A DNA stretch of 13,121 nucleotides, taken from contig JAATEU010000037.1 in NCBI GenBank assembly GCA_015655565.1, forward strand, positions 1-13,121, written 5' to 3'. Numbering within the stretch: position 1 is the first letter of the stretch; every line of letters begins with the position of its first letter. Shown in pieces: positions 1-7,594 of this stretch. The stretch comes from Clostridiales bacterium (GTDB lineage Bacteria > Bacillota > Clostridia > Lachnospirales > Lachnospiraceae). The notes under the pieces were generated by a model. It ran no database searches, was not told where the DNA came from, and saw only the letters and a list, made by a program, of their open reading frames with translations. Both the position numbers and the translations under genes were made by a program.

Positions 1-84
1 AAAACCCAGAGGACTACACCGGGAAACTGCCGGGAACTTTTGCAAAATCTTCGTGCTTCGCCGTGAAGAAATTGGCTTGTACAC

Positions 85-113
85 TTGACCCCCCATTTTA
101 TTAAGAGTATAAT
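85..113 (+). promoter_or_regulatory. Sigma-A type promoter of the MATE gene
   Basis: TTGACC at 85-90 and TATAAT at 108-113 are separated by exactly 17 bases. This is one mismatch from the sigma-A consensus at -35 and a perfect -10. The start codon of the MATE gene lies about 60 bases downstream of the -10 box, leaving an untranslated leader of roughly 50 bases. The leader contains a 9-base word at 144-152 that recurs as half of a palindrome at 6004-6025; whether that means anything is unknown. Confidence 0.8.
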
Positions 114-172
114 CAGTATTTGTACAGTGTTACTTCATTGGGTTACCGCAAAATTAACTGGCAGGTGATATT

Positions 173-1531
173 ATGCATTTCAGCTTTTTAAAGCAAAATA
201 TTGAGCAAAGGCGCGAACTTATTTTAAATGGCCGGGTATCAACAACCATTATGCTGCTTTCTGTTCCCGCTCTCATGATGGGCCTGATACAGTCTGTAAT
301 ACCTGTAATAGACGGCCTTTTCCTCAACAATATCGTCGGTACCGCAGCAGCAAGTGCCGTTACATACTGCACTCCCATTGTCAACATGTCCGCAGCGCTG
401 GCGCAGGGCCTGAGCGTAGCAGGAATGGCAATTATAGGCCAGTCCAACGGAAAGGGAGACTTTGAAGCAAGCCGGCGCGTTTCAACACAGACAATCGTTT
501 TTGCTTTCATATTGGGCTTCCTTTTAGCTCCGATGCTTATTGCCCTGGCTTTCCCGGTATCGTCACATGTAAATTCCGAAATTTCCCACAATGTATTTTT
601 ATATCTTGCCCTGAGTGCCTGCGTACTGCCTTTTTCATTCATGGAATCAATTTACAATGCAATAAAGAACGCAAACGGTAAACCAGAGGATACCTTTATC
701 CGGATGGTAATCATGCTGGTATTAAAGATTATTTTCAACGCCCTGTTCATTGCCGTCTTCCGTTGGGGTCTCGTCGGTGCCGTAATGGCTTCCCTGGCAT
801 CTAATATTTTAATAACTTTATGGATGTATTATGAACTGTTTCTTAAATCGGACGGTGACAGGCTTATATTAACCGGTTTCAAATTTGACCGGCTGATCCT
901 GCGCGATCTTCTGCATATCGGCTTGCCATCCATGCTTTCAAGCGTAATGCTTAATCTGGGGTTCTTTCTTATTAACAATGAGGTGGAGAAATACGGCGCA
1001 AATGTCTTAAATGGACAGGGAATAGCGAATAATATTACATCCGTATGCTTTATTGTACCTTCCTCCTTCGGCTCCTCCGTCACCACCATGGTCAGCATGA
1101 ATATTGGTGCGAATCAGGGCCAAAAAGCACGCGCATCCTGTTTGATCGGCTGTGTCATAAGTGCATTCACCGCTGCTGTTTTAATAGCGATTATTGTACC
1201 CCTGTCATCAAAAATTACCGTTCTGTTCACACGTGACCAGGATGTTCTTGCCATTGCAAACCGTGCCCTTCATATCTATACCTATTCCGTAATAGGCTTC
1301 GGTATATGTATGGTACAGCATGGAGCGTTCATAGGTTTGGGCCGGACCCGGATTACCTTGGTAATCAGTATTCTGCGTGTATGGCTTTTGCGGTATGTCT
1401 TCATATTGGTGACAGAGCATTTCCTTGGTTATTATTCGGTATTCTGGGGCAATCTTTTTTCAAATTACATGGCCGCCCTGATAACTACCATACTGATTTT
1501 AAGGGTAAAATGGGTATCCGATATACCATAA
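173..1531 (+). CDS. MATE family multidrug/metabolite efflux transporter
   Basis: A 452-residue, very hydrophobic membrane protein of the usual MATE length (about 440-470), with a hydrophobicity pattern fitting 12 membrane helices in two similar halves (about residues 18-230 and 240-452). The N-half opening (VSTTIMLLSVPALMMGLIQS, then VIDGLFLNNIVG) and the second-half opening (IGLPSMLSSVMLNLGFFLIN) are typical of the family. MATE proteins export cationic drugs, dyes or metabolites using a Na+ or H+ gradient; the substrate here cannot be told from sequence. The ATG at 173 follows an AGGTGAT ribosome site at 163-169. The gene stands alone behind its own strong promoter, converges with the DUF362 gene, and I see no clear terminator in the 120 bases between them. 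Confidence 0.93.
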   Translation: MHFSFLKQNIEQRRELILNGRVSTTIMLLSVPALMMGLIQSVIPVIDGLFLNNIVGTAAASAVTYCTPIVNMSAALAQGLSVAGMAIIGQSNGKGDFEASRRVSTQTIVFAFILGFLLAPMLIALAFPVSSHVNSEISHNVFLYLALSACVLPFSFMESIYNAIKNANGKPEDTFIRMVIMLVLKIIFNALFIAVFRWGLVGAVMASLASNILITLWMYYELFLKSDGDRLILTGFKFDRLILRDLLHIGLPSMLSSVMLNLGFFLINNEVEKYGANVLNGQGIANNITSVCFIVPSSFGSSVTTMVSMNIGANQGQKARASCLIGCVISAFTAAVLIAIIVPLSSKITVLFTRDQDVLAIANRALHIYTYSVIGFGICMVQHGAFIGLGRTRITLVISILRVWLLRYVFILVTEHFLGYYSVFWGNLFSNYMAALITTILILRVKWVSDIP

Positions 1532-1653
1532 AGGCATTAAAATTTTCTAAAAAGGCTAATTCCCATTGGGCGGTTTTAAATTTATCCGTCCTTTCCTGAT
1601 TTTAGGCCTGCATATCTTATACTTTTTATACAAAATTTTTTACAACTTCGTTA

Positions 1654-2571
1654 TTAAGGTTTCTCAAACTTCATTTTTATTAAATTAAAATCAGCTCCAA
1701 TGATTTTAATTTTACTTAAGTCTGATATTCCTAAACCTTCTTTCGATGCAAGCTGGACATGCAGTACTTCATCCACAGTAAATCCCATAAAGTTTAATGC
1801 CACGGTATCTACCGCGACAGGGTCCATTCCCGCTAAGATAATATTGGATTGGACAGGTTTAACCTTTATTGGGCCATAGCCTTCTCCCCCTATGATTCCG
1901 TCTATTACTACGAAATCCGGCTTTCTTATCTTATTGATATCAACTATAGCCTCCTTAAGTCCCCATAGATGAAGCTTTTCCTTATAGTCCTCTCCATAAA
2001 ATTTGGTTGGAGGCACACCTATGGAATTTTTAAGACTTAATGTGACACCCGCATCATATTCAAAATGTGTCTTTAATTTTGCGATACCAATCACAACATC
2101 CGCATCCATGTATAATTTAGGGATGAATAATTCTTCTTTTGTTAAGCTATTTTCCGGTTTAAGCCTGTAACATTCTTCTTCGCTGCAGTCATTCATATCA
2201 AACAATTCAGCGCCGGATATTTCATTATATTTAACCTCCTCAAACACATTTCCAAAAGGTGTTGCTTCTGCTATTATTACTTTTCCGGCACCACATTTCC
2301 TTACTATATTAACTACTTCCTGTACTACCCTGTAATCAGTAATTATTCCTTCTTCCGGCAAGGATGGCTTTACCAGGTTAGGCTTGATTACTATAGTATC
2401 ATTTTCTTTAATAATACCTTCAAGACCGCCTGCATTTTCAATAGCAGTCCTTGTCACTTTTGCATGTTCATTACCCAATCCAATGCCTACAATGGGTTCT
2501 GACACAGTTATCTGTAATGATCTTTTCATTTTTTCTTCTACTTGTACAGGTATTGGAGTTAAATTATTCAT
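1654..2571 (-). CDS. DUF362 domain-containing protein
   Basis: A 305-residue soluble protein matching the DUF362 family across its length. Recognisable blocks are VIKPNLVKPS (61-70), the lysine/histidine stretch IAKLKTHF (163-170) followed by LSLKNSIGVPP (178-188), GIIGGEGYGP (225-234) and GMDPVAVDT (248-256). The family's role is poorly defined; many members carry ferredoxin-type iron-sulfur domains, but this one has no CxxCxxC cluster and no signal peptide, so it is the short cytoplasmic form. The start at 2571 has GGTGAT upstream; an internal ATG at residue 15 has a weaker site. The gene is monocistronic, convergent with the MATE gene, and its surroundings do not suggest a pathway. The family assignment is good; the function is unknown. 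Confidence 0.85.
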   Translation of the reverse strand: MNNLTPIPVQVEEKMKRSLQITVSEPIVGIGLGNEHAKVTRTAIENAGGLEGIIKENDTIVIKPNLVKPSLPEEGIITDYRVVQEVVNIVRKCGAGKVIIAEATPFGNVFEEVKYNEISGAELFDMNDCSEEECYRLKPENSLTKEELFIPKLYMDADVVIGIAKLKTHFEYDAGVTLSLKNSIGVPPTKFYGEDYKEKLHLWGLKEAIVDINKIRKPDFVVIDGIIGGEGYGPIKVKPVQSNIILAGMDPVAVDTVALNFMGFTVDEVLHVQLASKEGLGISDLSKIKIIGADFNLIKMKFEKP

Positions 2572-2747
2572 ATAAAATCACCACTATTATTTAAAGTACG
2601 TAATTACATTATAATAATATACTTCTCAGTCTGACTATTGTGTTTCCTACATTAACATAATATGTTTTATGGCCACTTTAAGTGCCTGGTATTAACAGAT
2701 ATCAATTTATTTCCAAAAACTATATTTTCAATCAGTGTCTGCCCAGG

Positions 2748-3070
2748 TCTTTGTATACACCGGTAACTGCCGCTGAAAACCTGCCCTTCGTTCAGGCATA
2801 TGAAAATACCCGGACTTGATACGGAAGTTTTACATAAAGCTGGAAAAGGACCCGGGTAACCATTTTCTTTCGGCTAAATTTCCGGGTGATATTTTATTAG
2901 AAATGATAATGGAAAAAAACAGAATGGAGCGGTCCGATATTCAGATACCGGATTACTTAGTAAATATAAAACAGGATTTTGACAAGAATTATCATAAAAG
3001 TTTTTCACCGGATACCCTTGAACAGCAGTATCATATCAGCAAATACCGAATCTGCCGGAAATTCACATAA
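2748..3070 (+). pseudogene. Relic of an AraC-family transcriptional regulator
   Basis: The stretch from 2843 translates to a linker plus the first part of an AraC DNA-binding domain: IPDYLVNIKQDFDKNYH, then FSPDTLEQQYHISKYRICRK, where HISKYRICRKF is the first helix-turn-helix. It stops at 3068-3070, where the second helix-turn-helix should begin, so about 70 residues are missing. The N-terminal side is also broken: the peptide runs through three frames. Dropping one base near 2808 and one near 2839 joins LPFVQAYEN, PGLDTEVLH and KLEKDPGNHFLSAKFP into one continuous sequence. There is no credible start codon or ribosome site. A second open stretch at 3061-3165 (HITNEIGRMRRHSPS...) resembles an AraC linker and could come from another copy, but this is weak. 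Confidence 0.6.
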
Positions 3071-3145
3071 CAAATGAAATAGGCAGAATGCGGCGTCACT
3101 CCCCTTCTGTTCAGAAAACAGCCGCCGGCCAAATCTGTCAACTGA

Positions 3146-3321
3146 TTAAAAACCTTGTGATATAAATGTACCAGCATATGCAATATCCTCATGCCCCATT
3201 TCAAACAAATAATTTGTTAACATACAGGTCACTAAATATCCGTCTGAAATAACGGCATCACAATTAATACAGTTACTGCGCTTACACCCGGCATGGCTGC
3301 AATATTTGCCTTTTTAACCAA
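3146..3321 (-). pseudogene. Small cysteine-rich protein, frameshifted after its fourth codon
   Basis: I do not recognise this protein. A 55-codon open frame (3149-3313) reads KGKYCSHAGCKRSNCINCDA, then VISDGYLVTCMLTNYLFEMG and HEDIAYAGTFISQGF. Cysteines spaced C-x4-C-x4-C-x2-C with a nearby histidine look like a small zinc or iron-sulfur site. The frame has no start of its own. A TTG at 3321, three bases after the permease stop and seven bases behind AAAAGG, starts in the neighbouring frame; adding one A to the five-A run at 3311-3315 would join them into a 59-residue protein. Close coupling to the permease suggests it was the last gene of the transport operon. It could be intact if the run length is a sequencing error. 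Confidence 0.4.
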
Positions 3322-3324
3322 GAT

Positions 3325-4143
3325 TCAGCCTTTTGAAACAGAAAAAGATTTCTTCGTTACGGTTTTATGTTTCTTGTTGAAAACAGGACGGACTACCCCA
3401 TACCTGGAACATAAGGTACTTCCGATTCTAACAAGAATAAAGTCTGCAGTAAATCCCATAATCCCAAGACAGAAAAGTCCTACGAAAATCCAGTCGGTCT
3501 TAAAATACAGCCTGGAACTCCATATCATAAAGCCCACACCCTCATTGGCAGAAATCATTTCCGCACCAATGATTGCCATAAAAGACGAACTCATGGAAAG
3601 TCTTATTCCCGTAAAGATATAAGGGATTGTGGTGGGTATAATGACATGTTTCATTATCTGAACTTCTGTTGCCCCCATACAGCGGGCAGAACGGAGCCGG
3701 TCTTCTTCCACGGCAGCAACTCCTGCCATCGTGTTTATAATTACCGTAAATAAGGTAGAATAAGTTATCAAGGCTGTTTTTGACGCCTCTCCGATACCGA
3801 ACCACAACATAAACAGGGTAATTAAGGCCAGCGGAGGAATAAATCTGACAAAGTGGAGAAACGGCTCGACGAACATCCTGAGTACTGAAATCCTTCCCAG
3901 TAAAAGTCCCACAGGGATGGCAATTATACTTCCTAAAACCCAGCCCTTCATTACACGCCAAAGGCTTATTCCCATATACCGGAATAAAGATCCATCCTGG
4001 GAAAGCTCTATCATCCCCTTAAAAGTAGCAATAGGTCCCGGGAAAAAATCAGGATTGTTGTTCACGGATACAATCTGCCATAAAATAAAAATCGCAATCC
4101 ACGTAACTAATCCGCTGCCTGCTAATTTTCTAAAAAACTTCAT
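3325..4143 (-). CDS. ABC transporter permease, sulfonate/nitrate/taurine type (SsuC/TauC-like)
   Basis: A 272-residue inner-membrane protein with about six hydrophobic segments, the usual length for SsuC/TauC permeases. The cytoplasmic EAA loop is visible near residues 146-176 (RSARCMGATEVQIMKHVIIP), the site where the ATPase docks, and the family signature GAEMISANEGVGFMIW follows. It should form the homodimeric channel taking substrate from the lipoprotein encoded upstream. Its ATG overlaps the last four bases of the ATPase gene (ATGA) and has GGGGAGG upstream, indicating translational coupling. Sequence alone does not separate sulfonates, aryl sulfate esters, nitrate or other small organic anions; the adjacent aryl-sulfotransferase-like gene favours an aromatic sulfur compound. 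Confidence 0.9.
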   Translation of the reverse strand: MKFFRKLAGSGLVTWIAIFILWQIVSVNNNPDFFPGPIATFKGMIELSQDGSLFRYMGISLWRVMKGWVLGSIIAIPVGLLLGRISVLRMFVEPFLHFVRFIPPLALITLFMLWFGIGEASKTALITYSTLFTVIINTMAGVAAVEEDRLRSARCMGATEVQIMKHVIIPTTIPYIFTGIRLSMSSSFMAIIGAEMISANEGVGFMIWSSRLYFKTDWIFVGLFCLGIMGFTADFILVRIGSTLCSRYGVVRPVFNKKHKTVTKKSFSVSKG

Positions 4144-4931
4144 AATGTCCAGGCCTCCCCTTCAAAATGATTTTCAATTATCTCATAAAGACGGTTAAAT
4201 TCAGGAGCTGTTATATCCCTTGGATAAGGCAGGGCAACATCGTAAATTTTGACGATTTTAGAGTCCGGCCCCAGGGACATTATGCCTATCCGCTGACCTA
4301 AAAGCAGTGCCTCCTGAATATCGTGGGTAACAAATATTACTGTTTTAGAAGTTGTTCTCCAAATATTTACTAATTCCTTTTGCATACTTCTCCGGGTCAT
4401 GGCATCAAGGGCTCCAAAAGGTTCATCCATAAGCAGAATTGCAGGATTGTTTGCAAGCACTCTTGCCAGCTGAACCCTCTGTTTCATCCCTCCCGAAAGT
4501 TCTTTGGGAAATTTTTTCTCATGTCCTGTAAGCCCCACAAGTCTTATATATTTATCTGAAACATGAGCCCTTTCTTTTTTGGAAACCTTTTTCATGCGAA
4601 GTCCAAACTCTACGTTTTCCCTGACTGTAAGCCAGGGAAAAAGGGCAGAATCCGCATTTTGAAAAACCATTGCACGCTCTTTACCGTGCTTTTTTATTTT
4701 TTTCCCGCCAAGACGAAGTTCCCCATAAGTCGTCTCCGTAAATCCGGCAATCAGGTTAAGCAGCGTGGATTTTCCACAGCCGCTGGGTCCTAACAGGATG
4801 AAAAATTCTCCTGTTTCTACGGAAAGACTGGTATCTTTTATAATATAGCAGGAATTTTCAGAGACAGGCTCCTCAAAGGTTTTGCTCACGTTATCAACAT
4901 AAATTGTCTCCGGGACAAAAAGTTCTGACAT
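4140..4931 (-). CDS. ABC transporter ATP-binding protein (SsuB/TauB-like)
   Basis: A 263-residue ATPase subunit with every motif intact: Walker A GPSGCGKST (48-56), Q-loop glutamine at 91, signature LSGGMKQR (145-152), Walker B ILLMDEP (165-171) with D-loop GALD, and H-loop VTHD (201-204). It is of normal length and, with the downstream permease and upstream binding protein, makes a complete importer of the nitrate/sulfonate/taurine family. Its ATG lies 12 bases after the binding-protein stop behind AAAGGAG, and its end overlaps the permease start by four bases, so the three genes are clearly one transcript. No regulatory domain is present at the C-terminus. Confidence 0.94.
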   Translation of the reverse strand: MSELFVPETIYVDNVSKTFEEPVSENSCYIIKDTSLSVETGEFFILLGPSGCGKSTLLNLIAGFTETTYGELRLGGKKIKKHGKERAMVFQNADSALFPWLTVRENVEFGLRMKKVSKKERAHVSDKYIRLVGLTGHEKKFPKELSGGMKQRVQLARVLANNPAILLMDEPFGALDAMTRRSMQKELVNIWRTTSKTVIFVTHDIQEALLLGQRIGIMSLGPDSKIVKIYDVALPYPRDITAPEFNRLYEIIENHFEGEAWTL

Positions 4932-4943
4932 TTTAAATCTCCT

Positions 4944-5987
4944 TTATGGTGTGTAGGTTAAAAGTTCTGGAAAGGACTTTTTTAACGGCTCCGTATTGAT
5001 TTTTTCCTTCAAGTCGTACTTATCCGTCAAAATTCCGTGATCCTCGGACCATTTCTTTATATCTTCCAGGTGTTCAAAATCCTCCTGTGAAAATCCCAAA
5101 GAAAAGTTTGTATACTTAAGGTCGTCCAGAACACTTTCCACCGGCAGCTTCAGTTCCTTAAAAGCAAGCTCCGCGGTTTCTTTTTCATGGCCGGGAATAT
5201 AGTTAATTCCGTCATTTACCGCTTTGAGAATAGAGGCCGCTGCATCTGGATTCTGCTCTGCAAAAGAGCGTTCAAGCAGGAGAAAAGAACTGATGTTTAC
5301 ATCGGAATCAAAAACGTTTCCCAGGGTTTTTACCCCCTTGATTTCCGTAAATTTTGAACTCATTGCACCACCCATCCATATTGCATCCATATCTCCGTTT
5401 TGCAAGGAAACCATTGCCTCATCAGGGGTGGAGAAAAGAACATACTCTATTTCTCCTTCATCAATATTATTTTTTTCAAGATATTTTGCCCAGACGTACT
5501 CATAGACCGTGCCCTTTTGTACTCCCAGTTTTCTTCCCTTTAAATCTTCCGGGGAATTTATGTCATCCCTGACAAACAAAAGAGTTCTTTCCGCAGACTT
5601 GTCATTGGTACGGGTAAGGGAACTTACCACTACCAAATCTCCCTTGCCAAGGGAATTTACCAGGGCATAATCTGCCGCCAGGGCAGTGTCTGACTGTTGA
5701 ACCAGAAGGGCATTTACCGTATCAATCCCATAGGCAAAATTGGATATTTCCGCATCAATGCCGTATTTTTCAAAAAAGCCCTGAGCTTTTGCCACTCTTA
5801 TCTGAAAGGAGCCGCCGGCAGCCGTGTCAATTGCCAGTCTGACTTTTATTAATTCCGTTTTATCATCTGTTTGTGAGTTTAATGTGTCGGAACCGCCTTT
5901 CGATGGTGAAGCTTCATTTTCAGCACAAGCCCCTGCAAAAATAACCAGGACCAGGGCAAACACAGCAAATAAAATTCTCTTTATCAT
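4944..5987 (-). CDS. ABC transporter substrate-binding lipoprotein (SsuA/TauA, NMT1-like)
   Basis: A periplasmic-binding-fold protein of 347 residues from the chosen start. The first residues, MIKRILFAVFALVLVIF, end in AGAC, a lipobox with alanine instead of the usual leucine at -3; Cys21 would be lipidated and anchor the protein outside the membrane. The body begins VRLAIDTAAGGSFQIRVAKA, then GFFEKYGIDAEI, typical of SsuA/TauA/NMT1-type proteins. A longer frame starts with GTG at 6032, but it would put polar residues before the signal peptide, has no ribosome site, and would translate the palindrome at 6004-6025, so I chose 5987. An ATG at 5999 is also possible; ribosome sites are weak for all three. 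Neighbours make it the binding component of the importer. Confidence 0.85.
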   Translation of the reverse strand: MIKRILFAVFALVLVIFAGACAENEASPSKGGSDTLNSQTDDKTELIKVRLAIDTAAGGSFQIRVAKAQGFFEKYGIDAEISNFAYGIDTVNALLVQQSDTALAADYALVNSLGKGDLVVVSSLTRTNDKSAERTLLFVRDDINSPEDLKGRKLGVQKGTVYEYVWAKYLEKNNIDEGEIEYVLFSTPDEAMVSLQNGDMDAIWMGGAMSSKFTEIKGVKTLGNVFDSDVNISSFLLLERSFAEQNPDAAASILKAVNDGINYIPGHEKETAELAFKELKLPVESVLDDLKYTNFSLGFSQEDFEHLEDIKKWSEDHGILTDKYDLKEKINTEPLKKSFPELLTYTP

Positions 5988-6003
5988 ATTTATACCCATT
6001 GCA

Positions 6004-6025
6004 TACCGCAAACTGGTTTGCGGTA
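6004..6025 (-). promoter_or_regulatory. Perfect 10-bp inverted repeat just upstream of the binding-protein start
   Basis: Arms TACCGCAAAC and GTTTGCGGTA are separated by TG, making a 22-bp near-perfect palindrome that ends 16 bases before the ATG at 5987. In the transcript it would form a stable hairpin beside the start codon; in DNA it has the symmetry of a dimeric repressor site. One 9-base half (TACCGCAAA) also occurs in the MATE leader at 144-152 and, by probable chance, inside the MATE gene at 1387-1395. Confidence 0.5.
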
Positions 6026-6040
6026 CTGCCACAAATAAAA

Positions 6041-6094
6041 GGTTGAAAGAATCTCAATGTGGCATCCTTTCTCTATTTATATTTTCCTTCAACC
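6041..6094 (-). promoter_or_regulatory. Possible structured leader or attenuator-like hairpin between the sulfotransferase and binding-protein genes
   Basis: In the minus-strand transcript GGUUGAAGGAA (6094-6084) pairs with UUCUUUCAACC (6051-6041) over 11 positions with one G-U pair. It is followed at once by UUUUAUUU, so it has the outline of an intrinsic terminator, though the loop of about 32 bases is long. Inside the loop UGCCAC (6064-6059) can pair with GUGGCA (6032-6027) beyond the hairpin, a crossing arrangement that gives either a pseudoknot or a competing structure. The whole leader sits in the only large gap (130 bases) of an otherwise tightly packed operon. No known riboswitch class is recognised. 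Confidence 0.35.
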
Positions 6095-6117
6095 CATGGA
6101 AATCTCCAAACAATATA

Positions 6118-7572
6118 TTATTTTTGCCCGTCAGCATGTTCCGGGCGTTCCCCTATCCGTGCAACACATAAGGCTCCCTCCTGATATTGAACGGTTCCCT
6201 CCACTTCTGCAATGGATTTGGCTCCTCTTGGTGCGGCTCCGGCCACTCTGAAATCGGCAATTTCAGTGGAAATAATTGGAGTCTCCTCCGGTTTTTCCAA
6301 CTGAGGAACCCAGTCATAAGGAAGCCGGTAAGCACGGTAAACCATGTTTGAATTTCTTAAATTCTTGTAAGGGGAAATATATTCCCACACCAGTTCATGC
6401 TCCCTTGTTACTTCAATTATCCTTCCGTCCGATCCCTCGGTAATAAGGGTATTACCGTTAGGAAGCCGTTGTGCGGAACTGATATAAGGACTGTAAAAAC
6501 GATAGGAATCCATAGGCTCCTGAAAACCCGCCCCGGATGGTGTGTACTCCCACTTAATCTCCAGGGATACGGGGTTGATCTCCAGAACCCTGGAGTAATC
6601 CCGGAGGGCATTTTTTTGTCCGAACGGATAAGATGGATTGGGTAATCCGTATCCTCCCCAACCGCCATTGTCAAATACCAGAAGATTACCTTCCCCGGGA
6701 AGTCCCTTCGGAATAATATGTGCATGGTGCTGACCGATAATCCAGCCGATACCGGCGGTTTTTGCCCCTGAGTAATCAGGACCCAGCTGCCAGACGATTT
6801 TCCCGGTTTTCCTGTCAATAATAGCAATAATATTGGATTCCCTTGCGTCCCAAATAATATTGCCGGGATAAAAACGCTCATCTCCGGCATCGTAAAATTT
6901 GTTTGGTCCTACAAAGGATGCGGAATTTATATGCATCCAGTCCCCTGCATGATGATCGCCAAAAAATCTGGTGTTGGGATCCCTGAAAAGCACATTTTTA
7001 GCGGCCTCATCAAAGCCAAGCTCTTTAAAATGCTCGCTGCAGGTCCATTCCCAAAGGATATTTCCCTCCCAGTCAACCTCAATAATGGCATCGTCAAGTA
7101 ATTGATAATGAGAAATTTCAGGATTTTCTACATTCTTATGTACCAGAATCAAAGTGTTACCCTGGCCGGTCTCCGGCCTGAGACCAGGTGCATAATATCC
7201 CACCGGATTCCCTTCTCTTTGGTAATCATGATGCGCCCTTGCCATCCATTGTGGTTCCCTGCCCGGGTCGGCGACATATTTATACCGGTTGAATTTCCAG
7301 ACTATATTGCCGTCCCAGTCCACCTGAACTAAGTCCACCTCATCCTGAAAACCAAATTCCGGATCCCTTTGTGCCGTACTCCCCAAAACAAATCCGCCAG
7401 GCAGGATTTTATTGGGAAAGCCTCTTAAGTTTTTCCACAGGTGCACCTCCTGCCCGTTCATTCCGATAAGAAGTGCCCCAAGCTGTGCCGCCTGATAAAT
7501 TGTGTAGCCGTTCCATGCCTTTTCAGGGTTATATAGTGTTGCCCCTGTTGGATAAATAGTTGGATGTCCCAT
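6118..7572 (-). CDS. Aryl-sulfate sulfotransferase family protein (ASST-like), cytoplasmic form
   Basis: A 484-residue protein of the bacterial arylsulfotransferase family, which moves a sulfate group from one phenolic sulfate ester to another phenol without PAPS. Repeated outer strands of a beta-propeller are visible: VDWDGNIVWKF (84-94), VDWEGNILWEW (166-176), IDRKTGKIVWQLG (252-264), INPVSLEIKWEYT (332-344) and TREHELVWEYISP (389-401). Histidine-rich blocks that could hold the active site are ARAHHDYQ (111-118), GDHHAGDWMHINSAS (205-219) and IIGQHHAHIIP (278-288), followed by LPNGNTLITEGSDGRIIEV (370-388). I cannot say which histidine is the nucleophile. There is no signal peptide, unlike enterobacterial AssT, so it acts inside the cell on whatever the adjacent importer brings in. 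It starts 22 bases after marR behind AAGGAG. Confidence 0.85.
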   Translation of the reverse strand: MGHPTIYPTGATLYNPEKAWNGYTIYQAAQLGALLIGMNGQEVHLWKNLRGFPNKILPGGFVLGSTAQRDPEFGFQDEVDLVQVDWDGNIVWKFNRYKYVADPGREPQWMARAHHDYQREGNPVGYYAPGLRPETGQGNTLILVHKNVENPEISHYQLLDDAIIEVDWEGNILWEWTCSEHFKELGFDEAAKNVLFRDPNTRFFGDHHAGDWMHINSASFVGPNKFYDAGDERFYPGNIIWDARESNIIAIIDRKTGKIVWQLGPDYSGAKTAGIGWIIGQHHAHIIPKGLPGEGNLLVFDNGGWGGYGLPNPSYPFGQKNALRDYSRVLEINPVSLEIKWEYTPSGAGFQEPMDSYRFYSPYISSAQRLPNGNTLITEGSDGRIIEVTREHELVWEYISPYKNLRNSNMVYRAYRLPYDWVPQLEKPEETPIISTEIADFRVAGAAPRGAKSIAEVEGTVQYQEGALCVARIGERPEHADGQK

Positions 7573-7594
7573 TTCTTCTCTCCTTTACAAAACT

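Noticed and set aside
1..104. Three short open stretches entering from the left edge, stopping at 66, 88 and 104, possibly the end of an upstream gene
   Set aside because: None is long enough or recognisable, and they overlap the promoter; no frame can be preferred.
1306..1599. 97-codon plus-strand open frame overlapping the MATE 3' end and the following gap
   Set aside because: It overlaps most of the well-supported MATE C-terminus in another frame and resembles nothing; no ribosome site of note.
2672..2686. Short palindrome CACTTTAAGTG upstream of the AraC relic
   Set aside because: Eleven bases in AT-rich DNA with no partner site or nearby active promoter; expected by chance.
6417..6890. 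157-codon minus-strand frame inside the sulfotransferase gene
   Set aside because: Out-of-frame shadow of a gene with clear domain structure and a good ribosome site.
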